64,000 nt of DNA from Dipteris shenzhenensis (lineage: Eukaryota; Polypodiophyta; Polypodiopsida; Gleicheniales): the NCBI GenBank assembly GCA_047967505.1, contig CM106541.1; one strand, given 5' to 3'. The notes below the pieces were generated by a model, which searched no databases, was not told the DNA's origin, and worked only from the letters and a program-made list of their open reading frames with translations. The position numbers and the translations under genes were made by a program. Shown in pieces: positions 42,921 through 54,600 of this stretch; the stretch's first letter is position 1; each line of letters opens with the position of its first letter.

Positions 42921-44477
42921 GCCATGAATGCTAGCAAATATTATAGGAAACAACTCAAAGAGATGATGGCCTCGCAGTTGCATAAGGTTTCAATATCCTC
43001 ATCCCATGCGTGATTTCTCCAGGCCACCTCTTCCAGTCGTTTCAAACAGCCAATTGTCCCACCTTGTTGCTCTTGGATGTTCAGAGGTACAGCCAATCTG
43101 CTGCAAACCTTTATGAGGTATAGGACTACAACCATCCGAAAAAGCCTTCTGAAGTTCAAATCACAACAACACTTGTTGCACTTGGCTACTGTGAGCTTCA
43201 TGAAAGCTATCAGGAGTGCAAAGTCATAGCTAGGGTTCAAAGGGGTTAGAGATGCAAGGCACTCGTAAAGCTTGAGCTATGGTTACCCCAGGAAGAGCTC
43301 CTCCACTTTGAGGTAGTAAGATAATAACCAATAAGCAAGAAGACTAGCAGAGGTAAATTTAAAGGGGTTTTCTCTCAGTAAAATAGCTTGTGTCTTTCAA
43401 TCAATGGACCTTACGTTCCAATGTGGAATCAGAACACTGAGATTGGCGATATCTTTTAAGGAGGTAGAATGAAAGAGGAACTATAAAAAGAAGACGATCA
43501 GGGATCATGAGAGGGATCTTCTTTTAAGGAGGCAAAATGAGAGAAGAGCTATAAAAAGAAGACAATCAAGGATCTAGAGAGGGAATTCGATCGATGGAAT
43601 AGGAGGAGCTTGATAAAGGAAAAGAGAAAGGATCAAGAGAGGAGAGATTATGTGACAGAGATAGACCAAGCAAGGCAAGGAGTGTCATCTATGAAGGCAA
43701 TGATGCATACCTAGGTAATGATGCATACGTCAATTGCAGACTCCACACCAATTGTGTGTTGACCAGTTCCCCTTCATTAGCCACCCTTAAATTTTAATAA
43801 TACTAAACAGTACAATTGCAAGCAAAAGACAACGGTAGAACCTAGCAACAAGAAAAAGACTGAGTAGCAATATATCACCCCCCAATTAAGAAATTGGATA
43901 CCATGTACAATGAAGTGGCTTGAGGATATGTACCTCAAAGACTTTGCAACCTTCTATGGGATATCTACGATGAGGATGACGCAAATCAAGCTATCAACTC
44001 AGGAGGACACCTCTACATTCTTTGTCAAGCAAAATCTAATTGTTTTTTTAGAGAAGAATGTTGTGCAAGTCTTTGACTTGACGATACACATGATAACACA
44101 ATGCCAAAAACATTAGACAAGGATTTTGATCTAGATACACTCAAGAGTGATCAAAGGTATGTAAATCTATAGAACTATCGGCGATGATTCGGAGTATTGT
44201 GAGTTCTAGAAGGAAAGCCCAAGGGCGACCGATTTCAAGAAAAAATTTACCAGGGAGTTACTGTGGGTAGACAACTGGCACAATCCAGAATGGCTGAAGG
44301 ATATGCTCGTGAAAAAGAAATCTAGAAGCAAGGGAATGCACAAGGCAAGAGCATATACTTTCTAGCCCCAGACAGACTCTCAAGACCATGACTTCATGGA
44401 AAGTATCGACAATTGCAAGGTCACGGACAGGTTGGATTGCAGTTGAATGCACCTAAAGCACGAGAGCTGGTGGTTGG
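42921..44477. other. Mostly non-coding; small tandem duplication at about 43450-43585
   Basis: Two units of about 70 bases share CTTTTAAGGAGG, GAATGA/AAATGAGAGA and CTATAAAAAGAAGAC, GATC. A 99-codon minus-strand frame (42941-43240) has an unremarkable composition with paired Cys (KCNKCCCDLNF), which I cannot assign. The remainder shows no gene. Confidence 0.4.
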
Positions 44478-44700
44478 GATGTGCTGAAATTGGAGGCGGC
44501 ACTCTCTTCTTTTGAACGTATGCCCCATCTACCGTCGGGTGAGAGCTTCATACACATGATGCAGCAGTGCAGCAAAGAGAAAAATCTAGTATATGCCAAG
44601 CGCTTGCATGCCTACACCTGCAAAACTGGGCTAGAAGCTCATTGATTACTTGGAACCATCTTGTCCCAATGCTGGTGGACTGTGGAAGCATGTGCCTAGT
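44478..44700 (+). pseudogene. PPR gene fragment
   Basis: The plus strand reads LEAALSSFERMPHLPSGESF, IHMMQQCSKEKNLVYAKRLH and AYTCKTGLEAH, then a stop. In the next frame it continues NHLVPMLVDCGSM. This is the N-terminal start of a typical plant PLS-type PPR protein. It covers roughly two motifs and is broken by a stop and a frameshift. No further motifs follow in the next 500 bases. It is not the missing tail of the gene at 34274, because it represents the beginning of a protein. Confidence 0.7.
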
Positions 44701-45403
44701 AGGTCTGTAAGAGTATTCTTGGACTTCTCTTATAACTGGTTATATTTGAATTTTGTGAGTCACAACAGTCGATCAATCTCTCTGCCAAAAAATGCAAGAG
44801 GCTGTGTGAGGATGGGAGTAGGGTGGTGGTCAATGGAGAGGGAGGAATGTCTTGTGTAGGGCTTGGAATGGGGAAGAGGATGGAGGCAAGATGTGAAAGA
44901 TGAAGTATGAGAGGGATGGGTGCACTTTTATAGGGAAGGAGGGGGAGTTGTGGATTTAGTCAAACTCATGTGCACCTTTGAATTTGTCCATGTTTGAGTA
45001 GTCAAATACATGTGCAGCTTTGAATTTTTCCACGTTTGACTAAGGAGGTGGTTTCAATTTTTCTTTTGTGTTATGGCATTTAGAATCTTTAATCATTGAT
45101 TGCCCGTAACTTTTGGTGATTGTGTCAGAATGTGCTTCCGTAAAAAGAAGAAATGTTCAGAATTTCAAGCTCTACACTCTGACAACCACCACATGGTTTG
45201 ATTTATTCCTTAAGGTGCTATTTTTTCAAAAAACATGCATTTTCCTAAACCGGTAACAAAGAGTTTCAGCTAGAAATATTTTTTTTTACTGGAGTTAAAA
45301 TTTTTTAAGCTCTCCTAGCTCTTAAGTGATATGTTTGTGAAAGTTCGAGGTGGTTTGTTTTTTACACATGCCTGTATGTTTACTCGTTACTTGAGACACT
45401 AGT
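44701..45403. other. No gene seen
   Basis: Moderately AT-rich. A short repeat, CAAACTCATGTGCACCTTTGAATTTGTCCATGTTTGA-like, occurs twice with changes (about 44960-45000 and 45002-45040). The stretch could be the interior of the element that owns the LTR at 45425. Confidence 0.35.
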
Positions 45404-46570
45404 CTCCCCGAGAACGGCGCGAAATGTTGGCTCTTTCCCATGGCTTCCACAGAAAGAGCATGGTATTCTCAGTATGTAGGGTTCCGAGGCTTTTTGTCAC
45501 CTACAGATATATATGGGTTGTCCTTTGTAGTATATGTGTACCTTAAGACATCGAGTCGTATTCCTGTGAGAGACGTAGGCTTAAGTGTGGTAAGCAAACA
45601 TAATGCATGCATGTGTCAAAGGAACGTGTATCATCATGGTTGAGGTAATAAAGGCTTTCGCCTTCATTGGGGGTTGTAGGGTTTAGGAGGACTTTAAGGG
45701 TTAGAAAGAGGTTCTAAGGTTTAGAAGGAGGTTCCAAGTTTAGAAGGAGATTCCCATGTTTAGAAGGAGGTTCCAGGTTTAGAAGAAGGTTCCAAGGTTT
45801 ACAGAGAGGTTCGAGAGTTTAGAAGGAGGTTCCAGGGTTAGGAGGATCCAAGGTTCAGGGTAGAGTACATCGTGGAGAACTCGTCTTCCTAGTAGATCAT
45901 GGAGGTTAAGGGTTGAGGAACTAAGGGTTTAGGGGGAGCATAGGAGTGGGAGAGGAAGAAGGTGTAAGAGCATGGGGGAAAGAAGAGAGAGGAGGGAGGA
46001 GGAGAAGGAGGAGGAGGAGGAGGAGGAGGGAGAAAGAGGAGGAGAAGGGAGGAGAAGGAAGGAGGAGGAGGAGGGAGGAGGAGAGAGAGAGGGTGGGTTA
46101 CAAGGTTGGAGGAGAGGGGAGGAGGAGTTGCAAGGTTAGGACATGTTTTTGGATGTGGAGTGCAAGGAAGCAGACACTTGAGACAATTGCTTGGAATACC
46201 AAAGTAAAACTTAACACAATGCCCCAAAGAGTGTGGGCTTCATTCCATTATGGGGTATTTATACAAGTTGGAGAGCTTCTCTCTTTGCATGTAGGAGTTG
46301 CATGTAGAACATGCATGTAGAACTCGCATGTAGAACTTGCACGTAGGACTTGCATGTAGAACTCACATGTAGGAGTTGTATGTAGGAGTTGCATGTAGAA
46401 CTTGCATGTTGCATGTTGCATGTAGGAGTTGCATGTAGAACTCGTATGTAGGAATCGAATGTAGAAGTTGCATGTAGGAGTTGCATGTAGAACTTGCACA
46501 TAGAACTTGCATGTAGGACATGCATGTAGAACTCGCATATAGGAGTTGCATGTAGAACATGCAAGTTGGA
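45404..46570 (-). repeat. Long gypsy-type LTR with primer-binding site
   Basis: The minus strand ends the LTR in CCAACA at 45425. Just beyond it is TTCGCGCCGTTCTCGGGGAG (45404-45423), close to the TGGCGCCGTTGCCGGGGA primer site used by Tat/Athila-type gypsy elements. Inside are TATAAATACC (46254-46263), a block of 20-base GGTTTAGAAGGAGGTTCCAA-like repeats (45690-45860) and an (GGA)-rich stretch (45990-46090). A 3' half is built of GCATGTAGAACT/GCATGTAGGAGTT units (46280-46565). It is an inverted copy of 60030-60980. Only the LTR is clear; no coding remnant lies to the left. Confidence 0.7.
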
Positions 46571-48221
46571 TTTCTAAGAGGGATTATTTCTAGCCTTATG
46601 CAAGTACAAGCGGAGCTTTGCCGCTACTCCGCTACTCTACACACACATTCTGTACTACCTAAGTCCATGTTGGCACAGAGACAATAGATTGGATCTACAC
46701 CACCTCTTTTGACATAGAATGAAGACCCTTGATAGAATTATCACAAAGCACTAGGTTAAATAGGACAAAGCACTTTTGTTACATATTTTGGTCCTAGAAC
46801 TTTCATCCATACCAGTTGTCAAGGTGTTCAAAGATTTCATCATAGGATTGACAATCTTCTTTGTTGATGCCATCCTCCAAGTCATCAATAAAGGTCATTT
46901 CTAGTACATCTATTGTGCCGGACTTTTGGTCCATCTTGGTATTGATTTAAAGCTGAGTGTCATGGTTGGTTTTGAGAGAGAGTGAGATATGTTTAAAGCA
47001 CAAATTAAATCTGCTAGTTTTCCTAACACATGACAATCCCATTCTCTCTTGCATTTTACTAAGTGAAAAACGTGTTGTTTGGATTACAAGAGCCAACTAG
47101 TAGTGCATGACCATATCTGCCCATAACATGGTTTTTATTTTATTGACTTATCTATCACATTATAAATCATAAAACTAACCGTTGATTCGAGAACGAAAAT
47201 GCATAGTTGAAAGTTATAATTCTAGAAAAAATTTAAGACGAGACGCAACATAAAGTCCATAGGACCTAACCCTCCCTTTAAAATATCAGGGGTAGTGCTT
47301 TTATTATCTGTCATGAACAAAGATTAGCACTTTCTGGAAATTGAAGCCCAACAAATATATGAACAAGAGATTGCTCACATGAGCTTATGAGTTCTCTCTT
47401 TGATAACATGGAAGTAATCATCACTACGACCTTTAAGATATAATGAGCTGGACTATGATCAACTAAATGTTGGTGTTATTGTCCTTTGATTTTGCATTCA
47501 CCACGATCATTTCTTTCGATGACCTAGCTCTCACTCAAAAAAGAGAGGGCGAGTTGAATAAAATCATAGGTTTAGGTTTATAGGATTTAAGTATGAATGT
47601 CTTGTAAAAATGAAACTCTACATATCCAATTCATGCATAAGAAGCTCCCGCACTTTAGAAAAAACCAAAATAATAAAATTGAAAAAATTAAGAAAGTGCA
47701 AAATTTTATAAAACAACAAAGCTGTAAAATAAAGAAAGAAAATCCATACGTGATGTAAGGGGAGAGGCATAATACTTCCTCTCCAATTATTTAAAAAATG
47801 AGAGTGTGCCTCTCTTTCGTTAGCTTTAGTTTTCAGCTCTTCTTTCTACTCCACTTTTTGCTTTGCTTTTTGGTCTACTTTACGTAGTTTAAAAGCAGAA
47901 AGATTACCTTTGATCAATCGATCTCTAGTGTCTAAATTTGAAAAGCAAGATCTTTAACCTCATGTTTGGTGATGGTAATTATAGGTTGTGGTCTATGGTG
48001 TGTTTGTAGGGGCAATACTCTATCCTCTTCTAATTGTACGTGAGCATTGGTTGGATAGAGCTTCTCTCATGGCTACCCAAAACCTTTACTACTATTTACA
48101 AGCAGACAATTCATCTTTGTGATCAGGGGAGTTTGACTTGTGTCAACGTGTTGCAAATGTTGGCCATAATAGCTCATTTGTGGCCCATTGCTTTAGGTCA
48201 AACAACCCTGAAATTAGGATC
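46571..48221. other. No gene recognised
   Basis: AT-rich with short open frames only. It may be leader or spacer of GypF, but no primer site or LTR in the matching orientation was found. Confidence 0.35.
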
Positions 48222-48392
48222 AGTTACTTCGAGCCCATCTCGCCAACGATAACATAGCCATCCACCCACCCTCCATTCGTCCTCAACAATGACCACCACC
48301 CTACTTCCATCCTCACACGGTAAGTTACTTCGAGCCCATCTCACAGTGATAACCTAGCCATCCACCCACCGTTTATTCGTCCTCAACAATCC
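48222..48392 (+). repeat. Tandem duplication, about 100-base period
   Basis: The segment at 48222-48290 is repeated at about 48322-48390, sharing GTTACTTCGAGCCCATCTC, ATAGCCATCCACCCACC or its close variant, and ATTCGTCCTCAACAAT. Confidence 0.8.
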
Positions 48393-48479
48393 CGTTACAT
48401 CAAGAAAGACTTGGAGAGCGTTCAGGTGACCATCTCTTCCTCCCTTTGGATTTCTGTCAAAGTTTTCCATTCGTTAAGT

Positions 48480-48603
48480 TTTTTTCCTTTTTTTTTCCCC
48501 CCCACCTCCCCCCTCCATTCTCGCTCCTCCACCACCCCTCTCTCTCTTTCTCTTTCCCCCCCTCTCTCTTCTCTCTCTCTCTCTCTCTTCTACCCCCTCC
48601 CTC

Positions 48604-48639
<36 letters not shown>

Positions 48640-48650
48640 TCCCCCCCTCC

Positions 48651-48687
<37 letters not shown>

Positions 48688-49130
48688 ACCCTTCTCTCTC
48701 TCTCCTCTCCCTACCCGCCCCTTCCCCTCTACTCGGTCGACCGATTAAATCAAACACTAGGACTAAGGGCTTAAGCCTTTAGTCTCAAGACTACAGGCAG
48801 CAAAGGTGCCCACGTGTAGCGCTCACCAAGTGTGGCGTGGCCAACCACCATCGGTGGTGCCCGCCTTGCATCTGCCTCCTATTGTACTCCCCGCTCCTCT
48901 CTGCTCCTATCGCACTCCTCCCTACCCCTCTCGGTGCACAACCTTCGCCCGCGGCCTCCTCCCCCCTCCCCTCACTAGCCCCCTCCCCTCCTCTCCACAC
49001 TCCTCCCCTTCGACTGCGACCCCTCCTCCTCTCTACAGATCCCTTCCCCCCGTTCGCGAAAACCTCCCCCCCCTCAGACACCGCTGTCGCCCGCCGCGCG
49101 ACGCCCCCCCTCCCCCCAATTTAAAAAAAA
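48480..49130. repeat. Pyrimidine-rich low-complexity block
   Basis: (CT)n and CCC-rich runs dominate 48480-48720. They are followed by a C-rich segment to 49115 and a poly(A)-like run. Frames through it encode Ser/Leu/Pro repeats and are not genes. Confidence 0.85.
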
Positions 49131-49766
49131 AGAAAAAAGAAAAAATAATTTAAATTAATTATTTTTATTAGTTAGGTTAACTCTAGGTTAGTTACTAATA
49201 GAAAGGTTAGCTTAACTAACCTTTAATTAGTAGACTAACTCTATTTAGTGAAAGTAGTTAGGTTAGTTAAAGTAATTGTTCAGTTATAATAACTGGACAG
49301 TTAGGGTTATAGGCTAGTTAGACTAACTAAAATTAACTTGGTTCAAACCCCTCAGTTGGACTTAAAGTCCATTCACACCAACCTTAAGACCACCAAGCCC
49401 CCCCTCCCCCAAAAGGTCAAATTTACCCCTACTTCAACACTTTGTATCGCGTCCATTTGAGACCCAAAATGGACCCTGTTTGAACCAAAATTTCACACAC
49501 GAAAACACCATGCTATGAGGCATTTTTCTAGCCCATTGTACACCATTTTAGCATCCCTAGCACTCACTCATTCGCACCCCCGTGTGGGCCTCGTTGCGCA
49601 CTAATTCACTTGTATCTTTACACCATGACCTCCGATTGACGATCCGTCTGCACCGGCACATTTTCCTACACACGTGAAACAATATTAGGCACATTATTAA
49701 CATGACGGTCCCTACAACGCTAACACCACTCTAACCCTCCAAACAAAAATACATCAATACCCGCAC
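49131..49766. other. TTAGTTAG-rich segment and GypF leader
   Basis: 49150-49340 consists of short AT-rich units such as GTTAGTTA and GGTTAGTTAA in both directions. From 49340 to 49766 the sequence is ordinary and probably leads into GypF gag. No LTR is seen. Confidence 0.4.
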
Positions 49767-51290
49767 TTGCGAGAGAGATACCCTTTGCAACTCTCACCCA
49801 ATCTGCATGCAACTATGCTCCAGCCAACGCCTCCGACTCCAATGCTCGCCAAATCTGCATACAACTCCACTGAAATTCAAGAGATTCCTTTAACTCCTCC
49901 ACACCACAACATGGCTGGACGATGTCGCGACGATGATGAAGATATTGACCTCGATGTAAAGGCTGACAATTCCTTTAATCATAGAAATAATAACAATCAA
50001 GGTAGTCGCCCCTTGGGAAAACTGGAACTTCCCAAATATAATGGTAGGGGAGACCTAGTCCCTTTCCTCCAGCATTTGGATGCTGCATGCCGAGCAAGTG
50101 GAGATCAATCCCATGAAACCAAGGTGGCTTGGTTTCCCATGGCCTTAACTGATGAAGCATCTGAATCGTACCTAGACCTTCTAGTGGAAGAGCGAGCCAC
50201 ATGGGACCTACTTCAAATAGAATTTAAAAGATGCTTTCAAACGGAGAGGCTATAAGATGATCCCGCTCTCCAACTAAGCAAGATCGAACAAGGCCATCGA
50301 GAAGATGTACACATGTATCTGGGCAAGATGAAAAGATTAATCGCCAAATGTGACCCATGCCCCGATGCAAAGTACCTCACGGCCTGGTTCATTACAGGAC
50401 TAAGAAAGAAAATCTGAAAGGATATGAAAAAGGTTAGCAGCTATGAAATGTTCAGTGCTGCTCATGCGGCAGCCATTGACATTGAGGATGGCATGACAGA
50501 CTCTGACACTAGCAGTGATGAGGGAAGATCCAGTGCATGGGATAAGCGCTCTAAAAAGGGCAAATCCAAGTCCACTGTCGAAACATCAAATGAAGATCGC
50601 CTAGAGACCATGACCATGAAGTTGAAAGAAGACATGATGTAGGCCATGAAACAAAAGCTTCACTTGTCTCAGCCGCCACCTCAGACTTATCCATGATGAG
50701 AAAATGTCTGGTGTCCACACTGCATGGCCAATCATACAGCAAATGAGTGCCCGGTCCTAACAGCCAGGATCACTGCACAAGCAAATCTACCGCCAAGGTT
50801 GTGGTGCCATATTTGCATCGTCGACGGCCATGATGAAAATAGTTGCATCTTCAACATGTGCAACAACTTGCCTCAACCTCAATAATACCAAGAGGCACCC
50901 ATGCCAGTGTATAGACAATCGACACTTGCACAAGTGCCCCCAACTCCAAGGCTAAATTATGTTCTTGTTTGGGCACAAGCTCCATAATTACTCAGGGATC
51001 CAAATCCACGACTATATTTAAGAGCACCAAATCCAGCTCCTCAGGCAGTTCCAATACATCAATTACAAGCTAAAGAAGTAGACTCGCCATTTGAGTATAA
51101 AGCAGAGTACCCAGTGTACTATGTAGAAGGCACAGAGGGACTAATACCAATCTATGCAAATCAAATACGTCCCAACACATATCGAGCACCAATCAAGTGC
51201 TATGGTTATGGAGAAAATCATCGGATTGCAGAGTGCCCTCATCGTGGTAGCCCCGCTACTTTTCAATCACTCTGCAGAGATTGTGGCATA
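49767..51290 (+). pseudogene. GypF gag, N-terminal and knuckle region
   Basis: All readable parts share one frame, broken only by stops (near 50252, 50415, 50639, 50695, 50883 and 50986). Gag core: PLGKLELPKYNGRGDLVPFL, HLDAACRASGD, KVAWFPMALTDEASESYLDL, WDLLQIEFKRCFQ, HREDVHMYLGKMKRLIAKCD. A Ser-rich acidic segment follows. Then come knuckles: CPHCMANHTANEC, CHICIVDGHDENSC, a degenerate CYGYGENHRIAEC, and the beginning of CRDCGIGH, which CopD interrupts at 51291-51295. Four CCHC-type knuckles in one gag are unusual. Gag would form particles and bind RNA. Confidence 0.7.
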
Positions 51291-51295
51291 GGACA

Positions 51296-51527
51296 TGACA
51301 AAATATGAAGAGGGGAGAGGAGAAGAGTGGAGATGAGGAGAGAGGGCACAGCTAGAGAGCACACCACAAATGACTAACTGTACACTAGAATTAGTTGAAA
51401 AAATAGAATATATACAAACCCTTTTAGGGTTAGGGCTAGGGAATCTAACCCTTTCCTTTATAGCACTCTATAAGATTAGTGCTATGCACACACATGATCA
51501 CATGATGTTGAGCGTGAACTCTCAACA
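51296..51527 (-). repeat. CopD 3' LTR with polypurine tract
   Basis: 232 bases, TGTTGAGAG to TTTTGTCA on the minus strand. The purine tract TTGAGGGAAGG is at 51528-51538. TATAAAGG near 51463 is a likely TATA box. Confidence 0.92.
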
Positions 51528-51615
51528 CCTTCCCTCAAGATCAACATCATGAAGTAGGCCTTCCCTCAAGATGATGATTCTGGGGAATCGAAGAAGGACT
51601 GAGCATTACATTCCA

Positions 51616-54600
51616 TCACACCCCTTTAATGGGAATGTCCTTCCTCTGCGTCAAACCAAGAGCTAGTCGATGTTTCTCGAATAGCTCTTTACCGAGTGGT
51701 TTGGTAAAGATGTCTGCAACATTCTCTTTGCTATCGCAATGCTGCAGTGTGATGTCACCAAGTAACACTCTTTCTCTGATGAAGTGCTCTTTGACATCAA
51801 TGTGCTTTGTCCTGGAGTGATATACTAGATTTTTGGCCAATGCTTGAGTCGATTGATTATCACAATATATTGTTGTTGGCTCTGACTCATCAAAGTAATC
51901 TGTTTCTGACAATAGTCTTCTAAGCCATATAGCCTCACATGCACCTGTAGTGAGTGCTCTATATTCTGCTTCAGTCGAAGACAAAGAAACAGTTGGTTGT
52001 TTGTTTGACAACCATGATATAGCACCTTGACCAAGGAAAAATGCATATCCCTATGTCGATCTCCTGGTCTCATGATTTCCGGCATAGTCACTGTCACAGT
52101 ATCCATGCAACCATGGATGACTTCCTCTATATTCTATCCCAAACTGTCTTGTACCTCTGATGTATCTCAAGACTCTTTTGGTTGCATTCCAGTGAGACTA
52201 TTTTGGATTTGCCATAAACTGTGCTAGTGAGCTTACTGCATAACAAATATCTGGCCGTGTGATTGTCAGATATATAAGAGATCCGATGAGTTGCCTGTAG
52301 TATCTGTCATTGACTGTAGGCTTTTCTGAATCTTTAGTAAGTTTCAAACTCTGTTCCATGGGAGTGGCTGCAATCTTGCAATCTGCCATATGAAACTTCT
52401 TCAGGAGACTGTCAACATACTTGAGCTGACTCATGAATGTGCTATCTAAATCTCTCTAGAACTCAATTCCAAGACAAAAGTGCATAAGTCCAAGATCTTT
52501 CATGTCGAACTCTACAGATAAGTCTTGTTTTAATTTTCTGATGAAGCTATCCTTGCTTCCTATTACAATCAGATCATCTACGTACAAAAGTGCAATAGTA
52601 ATGTCTTCCCCTTGAACTTTGTAGTAGAGAGTATGATCTGCATTGTGTTTCATGTATCCCAGATCAGCAAAATATTTGTCAATTCTGCTGTACCAACTTC
52701 TGGGTGCTTGCTTTAAGCCGTAGAGACTTTTCTTGAGATGGCAAACCTTGTTCTCCTTTCCTGGTTCAACATAACCTGCTGGTTGTTGCATGTAGACTTC
52801 CTCGTCTAGATAACCATTGAGAAATGCATTCTTGACATCAAGCTGATACAGATTCCATTTATTGAGTGTCGCTAGTGATATCAAGAACCGTATGGAATCC
52901 ATCTTTGCTACTGGAGCATAACTCTCATCATAGTCTTGACCATATTGTTGTGCAAATCCTTTTGCAACTAATCTGGCTTTGTATCTTTGAATAGTGCCAT
53001 CTGGAGTGTACTTTATTTTGTATACCCATTTGTTTGCTATGGCCTTCTTTCCTGGTGGAAGGTCACATAATTCCCAAGTGTTATTCTTATACAAAGCATC
53101 CATTTCTTCATTCATAGCAGTTTGCCATTCTGGCTTGTCTACTGCATCTTCGAAGTATACTGGCTCTTCTGTAGCCATGATGGTAGTCATAAGAGCATAG
53201 TTGGTGGTTTCCACCTGGATTGCTTTGCCTTTCTGAGCATATGTCAATCTGGCTGGAGGTCTGCTTTCCCTAGTAGACCGTTTGAGCTGCTGTGGTGCTG
53301 CTTGGGGTGTTGTTGGCAATTCTTGCTCTTCTTCATCAACCTGTTCTGTAGATGACTGTGAAGTTGATGCTTCTATCTCCTGTGTAGGTGAGGTTTTCCA
53401 TTGTGATTCCTCATCAAAGATTACATCTCTAGAGATAATGACTTTGCGGTTGATGGGATCATACAATTTGTATGCTTTACTTTCTTCACTGTAGCCAACC
53501 ATGATGCATTTGCGTGACTTCGCATCCAATTTCCTACGATGATCATCATGTATGTGGGCATATGCTATGCAACCAAATATGCAGAGATGCCCAATGCGTG
53601 GCTTATGTCCAGTGAATGTTTCATAAGGAGTCATACTTTGTATCGGTTCAGTAGGAAGCCGATTAAGCAAATAGTTAGCTGTAGCTATTGCTTCTGCCCA
53701 ATACTGATTCGAAAGGTTCTTTTCACTAAGCATTGCTCTAGCACTATCTGCTAAAGTCCCATTCTTCCTTTCAGCTATTGCATTCTGCTAAGGAGTATCT
53801 GCACATGTGAATTGTCTTCGTATGCCATGATTTTTGCAAAAGTTGATGAATGCTGAAGACATGTATTCACCTCCTCTGTCTGATCTCATGACCTTGATCT
53901 TTCTGCCTGTCTGGTTTTCTACCATGTCTTTGAATTCTTGAAATCTGGAAAACACTTCAGATTTCTCTTTCAGAAAGTAGACCCAACAATATCTGCTGTA
54001 GTCGTCGATGAAGGTCAAGTAATAAAGTGAACCATTGATACTGCGGGTCTGGGCATAATCCCATACATCTGTATGAATTAAATCAAGAATACCTCGTGCA
54101 CGAGAAGTACTTCTAACAAAGTTGGTTCGCTTTTGTTTGCCGAAGCAGCATGCTTCACAAACTTTTCCAAGAAACTGTAGCTTCGGAATCCCAATTGCCA
54201 TATTCTGATTCCTGAGATCTGACAAGTACTTGAAGTTGACATGACCATATCTCTTGTGCCATTTTGCAGATAGTGGCATCTGTTGCATTTGAGATGACAT
54301 GGCATGCTTATCTGGTACTATAGCTAGCATCCTGTATAAGCGTCCTTCCTTGACACCTTTTGCTACCAGTTGACCTCTTTTGGATTTGTCTCTGATAGTG
54401 CATTCATCACCGTCGAAGATGACTTTGTAGTTTTGTTCCGTCATTTGACCTACTGACAAAAGGTTCTTGTTGAGCTTCGGAACATAGAGCACATCTTTGA
54501 CTAATCCTTTTGTACTAGTGAAATTGTTCATAGGGATAACACCTGTCCCTTGAACTGGATTCGGTGTATTGTCTGCTACGTAGATGACATTTTCATGTTT

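Noticed and set aside
45946-46320. Glu/Arg/Gly-rich frame
   Set aside because: It is a GGA-rich low-complexity tract within an LTR.
46248-46564. Cysteine-rich frames of the type HATPTCNSYMRVLHA on the minus strand, and similar plus-strand frames at 60054-60313
   Set aside because: They come from short tandem LTR units open in all three frames. Composition follows the DNA repeat and not a protein constraint.
48411-49153. Ser/Leu/Pro-rich frames of 95-123 codons
   Set aside because: CT and C-rich low complexity; all frames are open by composition.
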